Assembly: GCA_964602845.1 (NCBI GenBank)
Contig: CAZRSW010000027.1
Location: 1-19,795, forward strand
DNA length: 19,795 nt
Direction: 5' to 3'
Source: CAZRSW01 sp964602845
GTDB taxonomy: Bacteria > Chloroflexota > Dehalococcoidia > Lucifugimonadales > UBA826
Below, one piece after another: positions 8,272-15,252 of the stretch (its first letter is position 1; every line of letters begins with the position of its first letter). The translations under genes were made by a program, and so were the position numbers. The notes beneath the pieces were generated by a model. It ran no database searches and was not told where the DNA came from. It was given only the letters and a program-made list of their open reading frames with translations.

Positions 8272-9195
8272 TTACTCGCTTACGAGTCCCATCGCCTGGG
8301 CTCTGGACAGCATGTTAATAGCAGTGGTCTCATGTGCAGTATCTACCATCACTCCTCGGTAGTTAATCGCAACATTGCCAGCTTTTCGACCCGTCTCCAT
8401 AGCCTCAAGTAATCCCTGCCATTCCATTATTTCTTCTCTCGTAGGGGAAAAGGCTCGATTGACAACTGACACATGACTCGGGTGAATAATGTGCATGCCA
8501 GTATATCCCAAGTTGCGGGACTGCAAGGCAAATTTTTCCAAGCCGGCAATGTCCTTTAAATCTTGCCAAAGACCTGTCATAGGGAATGGTATGCTAGCAG
8601 CTCTACTGTCAAGTAATACCCTTGATCGCAGATAAAGAGTCTCAGCTCCAATGGGTGTCCATCTGTATCCAACATCCCTTGCTAGATCCCCATCTTTGCC
8701 ACAGCTTACACCCATATGAGCGATGCGATCAGATGAGATGGCAATTTCATATGCAGACCGTATGCCGGCGGCAGTTTCTAGGCCAGGGTCAAGGAGAATG
8801 CTCCCAATACTGATATTACCCTCACACTCAGCCTCACTTATCATTTTGTCGACGGCTATTACTTCTCTTGACCCTCTGACCATTGGAAGAATGATACCGT
8901 ACAAGCCTCTCTTCACGACCGCCCTAACATCTCCTTCAGTCAGACCGCTATCAAAGCCATTCACCCTCACGAGAATTATCAGACCTTCATCCCCCAACTC
9001 AGCAACTAGCTTAGATATAAGAGATCGCGCATTCAACTTCTCTCTATCAGGCACTGAGTCCTCAAGATCAAGGATCAATGCATCAGATCCATACTGGGGC
9101 GATTTCCGTATCCAATCCTCTTTATATCCCGGGATATAAAGAGCGGATCTCAGTTGAATGGCCCTATCTTCCGGATCTCCAACCCTTTTCCTCAT
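8272..9195 (-). CDS. HpcH/HpaI aldolase / citrate lyase beta-subunit (CitE-like) family protein
   Basis: These TIM-barrel enzymes cleave or hydrolyse (hydroxy)acyl-CoA esters such as malyl-CoA, citramalyl-CoA or citryl-CoA in a Mg2+-dependent way. From the ATG at 9195 the 307-aa protein shows LRSALYIPG near the N terminus, LDLEDSV at 42-48, RVN at 77-79, the metal ligand Glu140 in ETAAG, and Asp170 in CGKDGDLARDVG. A C-terminal GMHIIHPSHV segment matches the G.x.hHP motif. A GTG at 9198 shares its G with the stop of the upstream CoA-transferase (TAGTG), so translation is coupled whichever start is used. The pairing suggests that a dicarboxylic acid is first activated to a CoA ester and then cleaved here. 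Confidence 0.88.
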   Translation of the reverse strand: MRKRVGDPEDRAIQLRSALYIPGYKEDWIRKSPQYGSDALILDLEDSVPDREKLNARSLISKLVAELGDEGLIILVRVNGFDSGLTEGDVRAVVKRGLYGIILPMVRGSREVIAVDKMISEAECEGNISIGSILLDPGLETAAGIRSAYEIAISSDRIAHMGVSCGKDGDLARDVGYRWTPIGAETLYLRSRVLLDSRAASIPFPMTGLWQDLKDIAGLEKFALQSRNLGYTGMHIIHPSHVSVVNRAFSPTREEIMEWQGLLEAMETGRKAGNVAINYRGVMVDTAHETTAINMLSRAQAMGLVSE

Positions 9196-9197
9196 CA

Positions 9198-10424
9198 CTA
9201 GATGACCCCGTCAACTTTAAGACTGTGTAATTTTTCTTTGTTTATTTTCAACAATGTTCGATATATTTCGCCATTTTGCATCCCTAATAATGGAGCGCCC
9301 GTTGATTCAGGTAGATACCCACCAGAAAAAATTACCGGGAATCCAGAGGCTATGCCAGGCAAATCTCCCTCAAATGCCTGACTCCTCATTGGAAAAAGGG
9401 TCCCCCGTTCAATAAAATGTGGATCATCTATCACGTCTAATACTGATCTCACCTCACTGCATGGAACTTCGTTGTCATCAAGCAGCTTCAAAGCTTGCTC
9501 CTTAGAGAGAACACTCAACAGTTTTTGAACCGCATTTCTAGCTTCTGCGACATAGGTCCCTCTATCTAGAAATGTGGCAAACCGAGAATCCGCCAAAAGA
9601 TGCGGTGCAGCCAATGCTTGGGATAGTCTACGCCATTGGTCGTCGCTTGCAACAGTAATGATGATATCCCCATCCTTCGTGTGATAAAGACCCGTAGGCC
9701 CTCCTCTAATCCCATTTCCCATTCTAGGAGATTCCCCAAACATTATCGTCTCTTCTATATTTTCAACAAACATTAATGAGGTAAGAGTATCCATCATTGA
9801 TACATCTAAATGCTGACCTTTGCCGGTTTTATCTCTGTGCCTTAGTGCAGCTAATATTGAATAACAAGCAAATATCGGTGTTACTAAGTCAGCTATGTAA
9901 AGTCCGATCCTCATGGGAGGTCCATGCTCGTCTCCATTCATATCCATAATCCCGCTCATTCCTTGAATCTCGGGGTCGTGTGCTCTCCTCTGCGAATAAC
10001 GCCCCTTTTGACCATATCCTGATATGGAGGCATAAACTATAGAGGGATTCACCGAGGACACTTCCTCAAAACCCAATCCCAATCTATCCATGGCTCCTGG
10101 TGATAGATTTTCGACAACCACATCAGATTGCTTAGCCAGATCTAGAAACATTTGTTTGCCCTTGGGGTGTTTCAAGTTTAGCGTGACACTCTTTACCCCC
10201 TGCGATCTCTTTAAAAACCTTGTAGATAACTGTTTTTCTGATATTTTTTTAGGTGAATACCCATCAGGATCCGCAAAGGGGCCATTCCCCCTTGTTGGAT
10301 CCCCTGAACCAGGAACTTCAACCTTTATGGATTCAGCCCCCAATCTCGCTAGATTCACTAGAGTAAATGGGCCTGCAAGATAAACGGTCACACCTAGGAC
10401 TCTAATACCCGACAAAGGAGACAT
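9198..10424 (-). CDS. CoA-transferase family III (CaiB/BaiF)
   Basis: This class moves CoA between carboxylic acids through an aspartyl-CoA thioester intermediate. From the ATG at 10424 the protein is 408 aa. It shows the N-terminal LSGIRVLG start of the fold, KVEVPGSGDPTR, and a conserved mid-region with the likely catalytic Asp179 in YIADLVT, followed by KTGKGQHLDVSMMD. The frame extends to a TTG at 10502, but the extra 26 residues are hydrophilic and not family-like, and GAGGAAAA lies ahead of 10424. It is the first gene of a two-gene unit with the CitE-like lyase. Acid donors and acceptors cannot be inferred from the sequence; formyl-, mesaconyl-, itaconyl- or carnitine-type activities are all within the family. 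Confidence 0.92.
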   Translation of the reverse strand: MSPLSGIRVLGVTVYLAGPFTLVNLARLGAESIKVEVPGSGDPTRGNGPFADPDGYSPKKISEKQLSTRFLKRSQGVKSVTLNLKHPKGKQMFLDLAKQSDVVVENLSPGAMDRLGLGFEEVSSVNPSIVYASISGYGQKGRYSQRRAHDPEIQGMSGIMDMNGDEHGPPMRIGLYIADLVTPIFACYSILAALRHRDKTGKGQHLDVSMMDTLTSLMFVENIEETIMFGESPRMGNGIRGGPTGLYHTKDGDIIITVASDDQWRRLSQALAAPHLLADSRFATFLDRGTYVAEARNAVQKLLSVLSKEQALKLLDDNEVPCSEVRSVLDVIDDPHFIERGTLFPMRSQAFEGDLPGIASGFPVIFSGGYLPESTGAPLLGMQNGEIYRTLLKINKEKLHSLKVDGVI

Positions 10425-10523
10425 GGGCGTCTTTTCCTCTGTAAACCCCTCATCGGTATCTTGATCTATTGTAGGCAAGTGGCACTCTCCCTTCGGCTTC
10501 AAAGACTAGACACAACGGATACC

Positions 10524-10550
10524 ATGATAAACGAATAGAACAGTTAACAA
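10524..10550 (-). promoter_or_regulatory. Candidate promoter of the CoA-transferase/lyase unit
   Basis: On the minus strand TTGTTA (10550-10545) is followed after 15 nt by TATCAT (10529-10524). This would give a leader of roughly 90 nt before the ATG at 10424. Spacing is short and the match is moderate. Confidence 0.3.
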
Positions 10551-10602
10551 ATAGCTTTACTGCTGTTAGGGTTCCCACGTGTTCATCCAAGATATTTAGC
10601 TG

Positions 10603-10630
10603 TTGTAAATTATTTTATGGATGGTATAAA
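10603..10630 (+). promoter_or_regulatory. Candidate sigma-70 promoter of the formyltransferase-like gene
   Basis: TTGTAA (10603-10608) and TATAAA (10625-10630) are separated by 16 nt. Transcription would begin near 10637, leaving a leader of about 36 nt to the ATG at 10673. Confidence 0.45.
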
Positions 10631-10672
10631 TATGGCAAATGATTTCCCGAACAACCGAAGTGAGTTAACAAT

Positions 10673-11593
10673 ATGCGTATAGCCTTAATAGGACAAGCAG
10701 CTTTCGGAAAAGACGTGCTAAATGCTCTAATCAAAAACGGTGGCAATGTTGTGGCAACTTTCTGTCCTCCAGATACAGCCGTTGACCGCATTGATCCAGT
10801 GAAAGAGGCATCACAATCACACAATCTTCCGGTTTACCAGTACAAAAGGATGCGAACTAAGGAGGCTATATCCAAGTTTATATCTTTGGATGTTGATCTA
10901 TGCGTTATGGCTTTTGTGACCGACATCGTCCCAATGGAAATAATTGAGGCCCCAACCTTTGAGACCATTCAATACCATCCTTCCTTACTCCCAGAACATA
11001 GAGGCCCAAGCTCAATCAACTGGCCAATCATTAAAGGCAAAACAAAGACTGGCATAACGATTTTCTGGCCAGACGAAGGCCTCGATACAGGGCCTATTCT
11101 ATTCCAGCAAGAAACTCCTATCGATCAAGATGACACACTAGGAACTCTCTACTTCGACCGCCTCTATCCAATGGGTGTAGACGCCCTAGTGGAGTCAGTT
11201 GATTTGGTTAGATCAGGATCCGCACCAAGGATAGATCAGGACCATTCCTTAGCCAGCTACGAGGGCTGGTGCCGATCTGAGGATGCAAAGATCGACTGGC
11301 AGATGCCTGTTGATGATTTGTATAATCTCATCAGAGGGTGTGATCCAAGTCCTGGTGCTAATACAATATTCAAAGATGAAAAAGTCTCATTTTTCAAGAC
11401 ATCTATTAACCGAATAGAGACCAACCGAGAACCAGGTACGGTTACAGACATCACATCAGGGTCATTCACGGTGTCTGCGCAAGGAGGATCGATCTCTATT
11501 TCTAGAGTCCAAGTGAATCGAATGAGCAAAATGCCAGCCTTAGATTTCATAGAATATTCGGGTCTGCAAAACGGCGACACATTTGGTAGTTAA
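10673..11593 (+). CDS. Formyltransferase/hydrolase, similar to the N-terminal hydrolase domain of 10-formyltetrahydrofolate dehydrogenase
   Basis: The 306-aa protein has a formyl_trans_N fold (about 1-185) and a Fmt-C-like domain (about 205-300). It starts MRIALIGQAAFGK and carries YHPSLLPEHRG with catalytic His102, then INW, and FWPDEGLDTGPIL with catalytic Asp138. The His-Asp spacing of 36 equals that of the FDH (ALDH1L1) hydrolase domain (His106/Asp142). The wider pattern, including PMEII, SINW, DDTL-LY and the ASYEG segment, resembles FDH rather than Fmt, PurN or PurU. Two residues before the His, where Fmt and PurN have Asn, there is Gln100; FDH lacks Asn there too. No dehydrogenase or ACT domain is attached. 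It may hydrolyse 10-formyl-THF or transfer the formyl group to an unknown acceptor. An EthD-like gene follows 17 nt downstream. Confidence 0.85.
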   Translation: MRIALIGQAAFGKDVLNALIKNGGNVVATFCPPDTAVDRIDPVKEASQSHNLPVYQYKRMRTKEAISKFISLDVDLCVMAFVTDIVPMEIIEAPTFETIQYHPSLLPEHRGPSSINWPIIKGKTKTGITIFWPDEGLDTGPILFQQETPIDQDDTLGTLYFDRLYPMGVDALVESVDLVRSGSAPRIDQDHSLASYEGWCRSEDAKIDWQMPVDDLYNLIRGCDPSPGANTIFKDEKVSFFKTSINRIETNREPGTVTDITSGSFTVSAQGGSISISRVQVNRMSKMPALDFIEYSGLQNGDTFGS

Positions 11594-11610
11594 ATGTAAA
11601 GGAGATGGAT

Positions 11611-11961
11611 ATGGCTTCCGAATCTAAATTTTTATACACTGCTGCAATGGATGTACCTCACAGCAAAGAGGCCTTATTCAACGAGGTATACGATCAAGAG
11701 CACATACCATACTTGGCGCAAGTCCCGGGAGTAATTTCTATTGCCAGGTTCACCACTCAGCCTTTAAACATGGTTTTGGGCGGTAAAAAGAGAAACATTG
11801 TTATTGAGGGACAACCGAAACACACAGCAATGTACGAGATCGCGGATCCTGCGGTTCTTTTGTCTAAGGAATGGGCAGAGGCTGTGGATCATGGTAGATG
11901 GTCAAGCGAAGTGCGTGAACATACATTTAACAGGCGCCAGGTACTATTAAAAAAGACCTGA
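11611..11961 (+). CDS. Small EthD-like / dimeric alpha-beta barrel protein
   Basis: A 116-aa protein of ferredoxin-like dimeric alpha-beta barrel character. The segment EVYDQEHIPYLAQVPGVISIARF resembles EthD and related families, where the equivalent strand reads Y.xxHxP.....PG. Members are often partners or small catalytic subunits in catabolic clusters; no specific activity can be assigned. AAGGAG directly abuts an ATG at 11605, so the ATG at 11611, six bases further on, is the better start. It begins 17 nt after the formyltransferase-like gene and is likely co-transcribed and functionally linked with it. Confidence 0.75.
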   Translation: MASESKFLYTAAMDVPHSKEALFNEVYDQEHIPYLAQVPGVISIARFTTQPLNMVLGGKKRNIVIEGQPKHTAMYEIADPAVLLSKEWAEAVDHGRWSSEVREHTFNRRQVLLKKT

Positions 11962-12095
11962 CTAAAACTTGTACCTATATCCTAGTTATCACTCCACATA
12001 AACCTGGTTAATTTAAGCTTCCCTGTGATCCTTTAGAAAAGTCCCTGATCTTATGAAAATATGATCGCTCTTCATCCCGCTAAACCCTATTAGAA

Positions 12096-13070
12096 CTAGT
12101 TCCCTTCTTCATCGCCTATCGGATCGTCAGGGTTGTCGAGATTCTGTTCGAATCTCTCTCCCATTTGATCCAGGAAATCCTCGATGTTTCTCGACAGATT
12201 TATTCTCTGCTCTGTTTCAACGCCCCCCTGGCCTTGATCTCTATCTGCACCAGATCCATGGTCCGAGGGTCTTGACAGTACCTTGTCGTAATAGGTCTCC
12301 AGTTGTTTGATCAACGAACCAACATCACTCTGCAAATCCACAGCACCATCTATATCCCTATATTGCTGTTCCCCTTCCTTCTTATCTGCAATATCCATTG
12401 GAAATCCGTATACAGAACATAGCACTTCTAAAAGTCTCGACGCCCCTAGGTGATCCTCATCCAACTGAACATACTGGGGCAGATGAGCCATCAAGGTTGT
12501 ATTAGGGATATCTAGCTGAGACAAATCTTCATTTACTTGATTGATTATTGAAGTGGGACCTTGGTACGCACTCCTTCGAGGATTCAAGAAGGCTCCAGCC
12601 ATCTTTTCCTGTGCTTCCTTCATTGAGCCCGTTACAAGTATCGGCCGCGTATGGGGTACCGAGTCGTACATTCCACCAACACGACAATATTCCGTGACAT
12701 TGCAGTGCTGGAATAGCTCCAGAATGGAATCAGTATAATCTTCGCCGAAGTTATGAGGCTCCCTCATATGTATGAAAACGTAGTCTCGACCCGTATTCTC
12801 GTCGCGAGCATAGTTAGCTATGGTATTAGGTTTGGTGAATACTCGTTTCCCATTTATTATCCTCATCCTTGGGCGATAGCGGGTGAAGTCAAAGAACCTA
12901 CCAGGTCTGGCTAGCCTCCCCAACTCCGAAGCCCCGAGATGTCGTTCCAATTTCGTTAAGGAGAGAGTCCCCACGCGACCAACATCGATCCATGGTCTTA
13001 ACATCCCGATTACACAAGTGTCCTTCATACTTGGAACTGGGTCAATCAGATCAAATTCTCCAACTCTCAT
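12096..13070 (-). CDS. PAC2-family protein
   Basis: A 324-aa protein with the PAC2 (proteasome assembly chaperone 2-like) fold, which in bacteria is of unknown function. Family-like features are GMLRPWIDVGRVGTLSLTKLERHLGA, the RPGRFFDFTRYRP segment, GRDYVFIHMREP and a Y..VPHTRPILVTG stretch. The domain ends near residue 230. The last about 90 residues are charged, rich in Asp, Gln and Gly, and probably partly coiled coil and disordered. The start is an ATG at 13070 with a weak ribosome binding site. It converges on the EthD-like gene with a 134-nt gap. No proteasome genes are in the window. Confidence 0.82.
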   Translation of the reverse strand: MRVGEFDLIDPVPSMKDTCVIGMLRPWIDVGRVGTLSLTKLERHLGASELGRLARPGRFFDFTRYRPRMRIINGKRVFTKPNTIANYARDENTGRDYVFIHMREPHNFGEDYTDSILELFQHCNVTEYCRVGGMYDSVPHTRPILVTGSMKEAQEKMAGAFLNPRRSAYQGPTSIINQVNEDLSQLDIPNTTLMAHLPQYVQLDEDHLGASRLLEVLCSVYGFPMDIADKKEGEQQYRDIDGAVDLQSDVGSLIKQLETYYDKVLSRPSDHGSGADRDQGQGGVETEQRINLSRNIEDFLDQMGERFEQNLDNPDDPIGDEEGN

Positions 13071-13375
13071 ATAATCCTGATCCCACGATGAATATTTGTA
13101 GAAGCATAACTCAATGCGAAGTAACGCTCAAACCTCACGGAGCGAATTATAACATTCCACCTAACTCAGTATATTCACCACCCCATGATTACTACCCAAT
13201 AAACCTCATGTCCAATAATGTGCCCTCCGTATTTCAGATACTTTTACACAATACAACGAAAAATCAGGAACTTTATCCAGATATTCTCATTAATTACACC
13301 TCTTAGAGGTTTTATCCGCTAAGATAATAGGGTCAAAATTGATGCACACATCAGTTAGTTTCACTTAACACCCAA
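13071..13375. other. Divergent intergenic region between PAC2 gene and small membrane protein gene
   Basis: This 305-nt stretch holds an extended -10 promoter for the PAC2 gene (TGTTATAAT, minus strand) and a small hairpin ACCTC-TTA-GAGGT (13298-13310) followed by TTTAT. A short open frame in it (from an ATG at 13088) has no ribosome binding site and no recognisable protein. Nothing else is seen. Confidence 0.5.
13146..13154 (-). promoter_or_regulatory. Extended -10 promoter element of the PAC2 gene
   Basis: The minus strand reads TGTTATAAT, a perfect TATAAT with the TGn extension. No good -35 lies at 16-18 nt, as is common for extended -10 promoters. The predicted leader is about 70 nt to the ATG at 13070. 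Confidence 0.45.
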
Positions 13376-13594
13376 ATGTCAGAACAAGAAAACGATAATC
13401 CAAATCAGGACGACAAGCCAACCCCAATAGAGGGCGAGTTGGTTAGTAACAGGTCACCCCATAACCTTGATCCCCCCAATCCATCAGGAATACACCATAT
13501 ACGATGGCAAGGCGGCTGTACTAGCTGCCTAATACCAATAATTCTCATTTTGCTACTACTATTTTTTATGGTTAGAACGGGTACTTGTCTATAG
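13376..13594 (+). CDS. Small acidic membrane-anchored protein of unknown function
   Basis: A 72-aa protein that I do not recognise. Residues 1-45 are polar, acidic and proline-rich, without hydrophobic segments. Residues 51-66 form a single strongly hydrophobic span (CLIPIILILLLLFFMV) near the C terminus, giving a tail-anchored layout. Cysteines at 48, 51 and 71 flank the span. The ATG has only a weak ribosome binding site. The protein-like layout and lack of a better frame support it as real, but it is short. It shares an acidic, disordered N terminus plus membrane span design with the PH-domain protein 370 nt downstream. Confidence 0.55.
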   Translation: MSEQENDNPNQDDKPTPIEGELVSNRSPHNLDPPNPSGIHHIRWQGGCTSCLIPIILILLLLFFMVRTGTCL

Positions 13595-13712
13595 GTTGTT
13601 TAATCGATGGGACCGTTAATTTGGAGAAACCCGCATATCGAGTTACTGGAAAACAATCCATTGGACCAACGTAACACCACAGTCCGACTTTGATCACAAA
13701 ACCCCCAAACGA

Positions 13713-13721
13713 TGCTAGAAT
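13713..13721 (+). promoter_or_regulatory. Extended -10 promoter element of tRNA-Asn
   Basis: TGCTAGAAT lies 44 nt before the tRNA 5' end. TTGATC (13690-13695) is a possible -35 but the 20-nt spacing is long. A closely similar GATGCTAAACT element precedes the tRNA-Lys gene. Confidence 0.4.
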
Positions 13722-13765
13722 GATTGGAACGGGAGTGACTCCAAAGATTGTACAGAATTTCGCGT

Positions 13766-13840
13766 TCCGCAGTAGCTCAGTGGTAGAGCAATCGGCTGTT
13801 AACCGATCGGTCGCTGGTTCGAATCCAGCCTGCGGAGCCA
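13766..13840 (+). tRNA. tRNA-Asn (anticodon GTT)
   Basis: The cloverleaf is complete. The acceptor stem TCCGCAG pairs with CTGCGGA. The D arm is GCTC-AGTGGTAGA-GAGC-like. The anticodon stem ATCGG/CCGAT encloses loop CTGTTAA, giving anticodon GTT. The T arm GCTGG-TTCGAAT-CCAGC follows a short variable loop. The discriminator is G and the 3' CCA is encoded (13838-13840). Confidence 0.96.
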
Positions 13841-13963
13841 TTGTGCGATATCTTCATCTAAGAAGAAGGATGCATTCCTTTTTGAAACAACGATAGAATG
13901 ATCCGATGAACATCTGAATATAAATCTTATAAAATGGGACGTTTAGGTGGCGTATAGAAAATA

Positions 13964-14764
13964 ATGACTAACGAGAATAAGGAAAATAAGGCACCAGATG
14001 AGGTTGATCCCAGTAAGGATGAACCAGGTATGATGGGGGATCCTGATGATAAAGAGGAGAACTCCACCGTCCCACTACGAGACGCCCCGCACGAACCTAC
14101 TCAACCAGCATCTAGTTCAACGCATGATGAAGCTCAATACCCAGCAAAGAACAACGGCCAACCTAAAGTAGAAGAATCTGAACTTGAAGAGGTTGCGGTT
14201 GCCATAGAAGACGATCTAGATGAATCAGATATCCCCAGTCATGCCCAACTTTTTAAGCAATCCCAGTGGGCTTGGCTAATGTCGTCAATTATATGGATAG
14301 GGATGCTAGTGGTAATTATCTCCCTATTTGGTGGTGGTCTTGGAGATGCCTTGTTGGGAGTTCCATTCGCCATCGAGGGCTTGATGGCGTTAATTATAGC
14401 GGGGCCCAGATATATAAGATGGAAACAAACTGCCTATTACCTGTCTGATGACATGTTATACATGACACTTGGTGGCTTCACATTTCTACAGAAAAAAAAG
14501 CGAATCATCGGCATTTACTTTGACTCCATGGCAAGTCTAGAACTGAAACACGGTATATTTGGTAGGAGCCTTGGGTATGGAGAAGTCATGGTCATCTTAA
14601 AAGACAAGCGCGCAGCGAAACTACAATATTTGGATGAGTATGAAGGGTTCATGGATCACATCAACGCAAATACAGAGCTCCCTGGACTAAACGAAGATCC
14701 CAGCGATGCCGAATCTACTCAGGGTGAAGGGCAGCCAAAAGGTAAAGACTTCCCAGTGGAATAG
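13964..14764 (+). CDS. Membrane protein with bacterial PH domain (bPH_2/DUF304-like)
   Basis: A 266-aa protein in three parts. Residues 1-95 are highly acidic, low in hydrophobic residues and probably disordered. Two membrane spans lie near 104-121 and 126-146. Residues about 150-235 resemble a bacterial PH domain: tryptophan and YYLSDDMLYM strands, then FDSMASLELKHGIFGRSLGYGEVMV, which fits the Y-D-hxSh-hxQshhgRhhGYGDh pattern of the family. The tail is acidic again. Such proteins are membrane-anchored and thought to bind lipids or proteins; the specific role is unknown. The ATG at 13964 has a weak ribosome binding site. It stands alone after tRNA-Asn. Confidence 0.78.
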   Translation: MTNENKENKAPDEVDPSKDEPGMMGDPDDKEENSTVPLRDAPHEPTQPASSSTHDEAQYPAKNNGQPKVEESELEEVAVAIEDDLDESDIPSHAQLFKQSQWAWLMSSIIWIGMLVVIISLFGGGLGDALLGVPFAIEGLMALIIAGPRYIRWKQTAYYLSDDMLYMTLGGFTFLQKKKRIIGIYFDSMASLELKHGIFGRSLGYGEVMVILKDKRAAKLQYLDEYEGFMDHINANTELPGLNEDPSDAESTQGEGQPKGKDFPVE

Positions 14765-14877
14765 ACCAACATTATGCCTATACCGGAAGAATTCTACCCC
14801 TTTATGAACCTTGCCGCCATAAATATACGATTTTGTACGATTGGTTTCTGAGACATATTACTTAGTGGAGCGCAGTG

Positions 14878-15252
14878 ATGATTCATATGGATTGGTACGC
14901 ATGGCCCATCGCAACTATCCTAGGAATTGCATTACTTGGTATGGGAACACGGAAAGCTCTCGCGAGTGATCCCAAATTAACTCAAAGGTTTATATGGGCT
15001 CCTGAGATACCTTTGCTATTTCTAAGAAAACTGGGGTGGCTTGAAATTGCTACTGCTTTAACGTTTCTCATCCCTGTCATCATTTTAAGAGACGAAACAA
15101 CATTTCTCGCTCTTATCGGCACTATTCCTGCCTCAATATTATCTGTCATCAACCTTAAGATTTGTGTCATGGCCAAGAGCATCGCTAGGGCAACATTGCC
15201 CGCTTCCTTGGCTGTTGCTTCAGTGACATTAGTAATTATCCTAATCCAGTAG
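14878..15252 (+). CDS. Small polytopic membrane protein (DoxX-like in size), function unknown
   Basis: A 124-aa protein with about four hydrophobic spans (near 5-20, 45-65, 72-92 and 105-123), separated by short basic loops such as RKALASDPKLTQR and FLRKLGW. The size and topology recall DoxX-like and DUF-type quinone- or thiol-associated membrane proteins, but no diagnostic motif is seen. The ATG at 14878 is used rather than the GTG at 14875 because GGAG lies at normal distance before it. The 3' end overlaps the convergent HTH-ACT gene by 12 nt. Confidence 0.65.
   Translation: MIHMDWYAWPIATILGIALLGMGTRKALASDPKLTQRFIWAPEIPLLFLRKLGWLEIATALTFLIPVIILRDETTFLALIGTIPASILSVINLKICVMAKSIARATLPASLAVASVTLVIILIQ

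Noticed and set aside
10425..10502. 26-residue N-terminal extension of the CoA-transferase
   Set aside because: It starts from a TTG, is hydrophilic and unlike the family; the ATG at 10424 has a ribosome binding site and gives the standard N terminus.
12047..12066. Imperfect GATC-type hairpin with GAAA loop between convergent genes
   Set aside because: It is AT-rich with a mismatch and no T tract, too weak to call a bidirectional terminator.
12992..13306. 104-codon plus-strand open frame
   Set aside because: It starts inside the PAC2 gene on the other strand, has no ribosome binding site and no recognisable protein features.
13298..13315. ACCTC-TTA-GAGGT hairpin followed by TTTAT
   Set aside because: The stem is only 5 bp and it lies between divergent genes, where no terminator is needed.
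13572..13841. Minus-strand open frame beginning MAPQAGFEPATDRLTADCSTTELLR
   Set aside because: It is the antisense of tRNA-Asn; this peptide is a well-known artefact of open frames running across tRNA genes.
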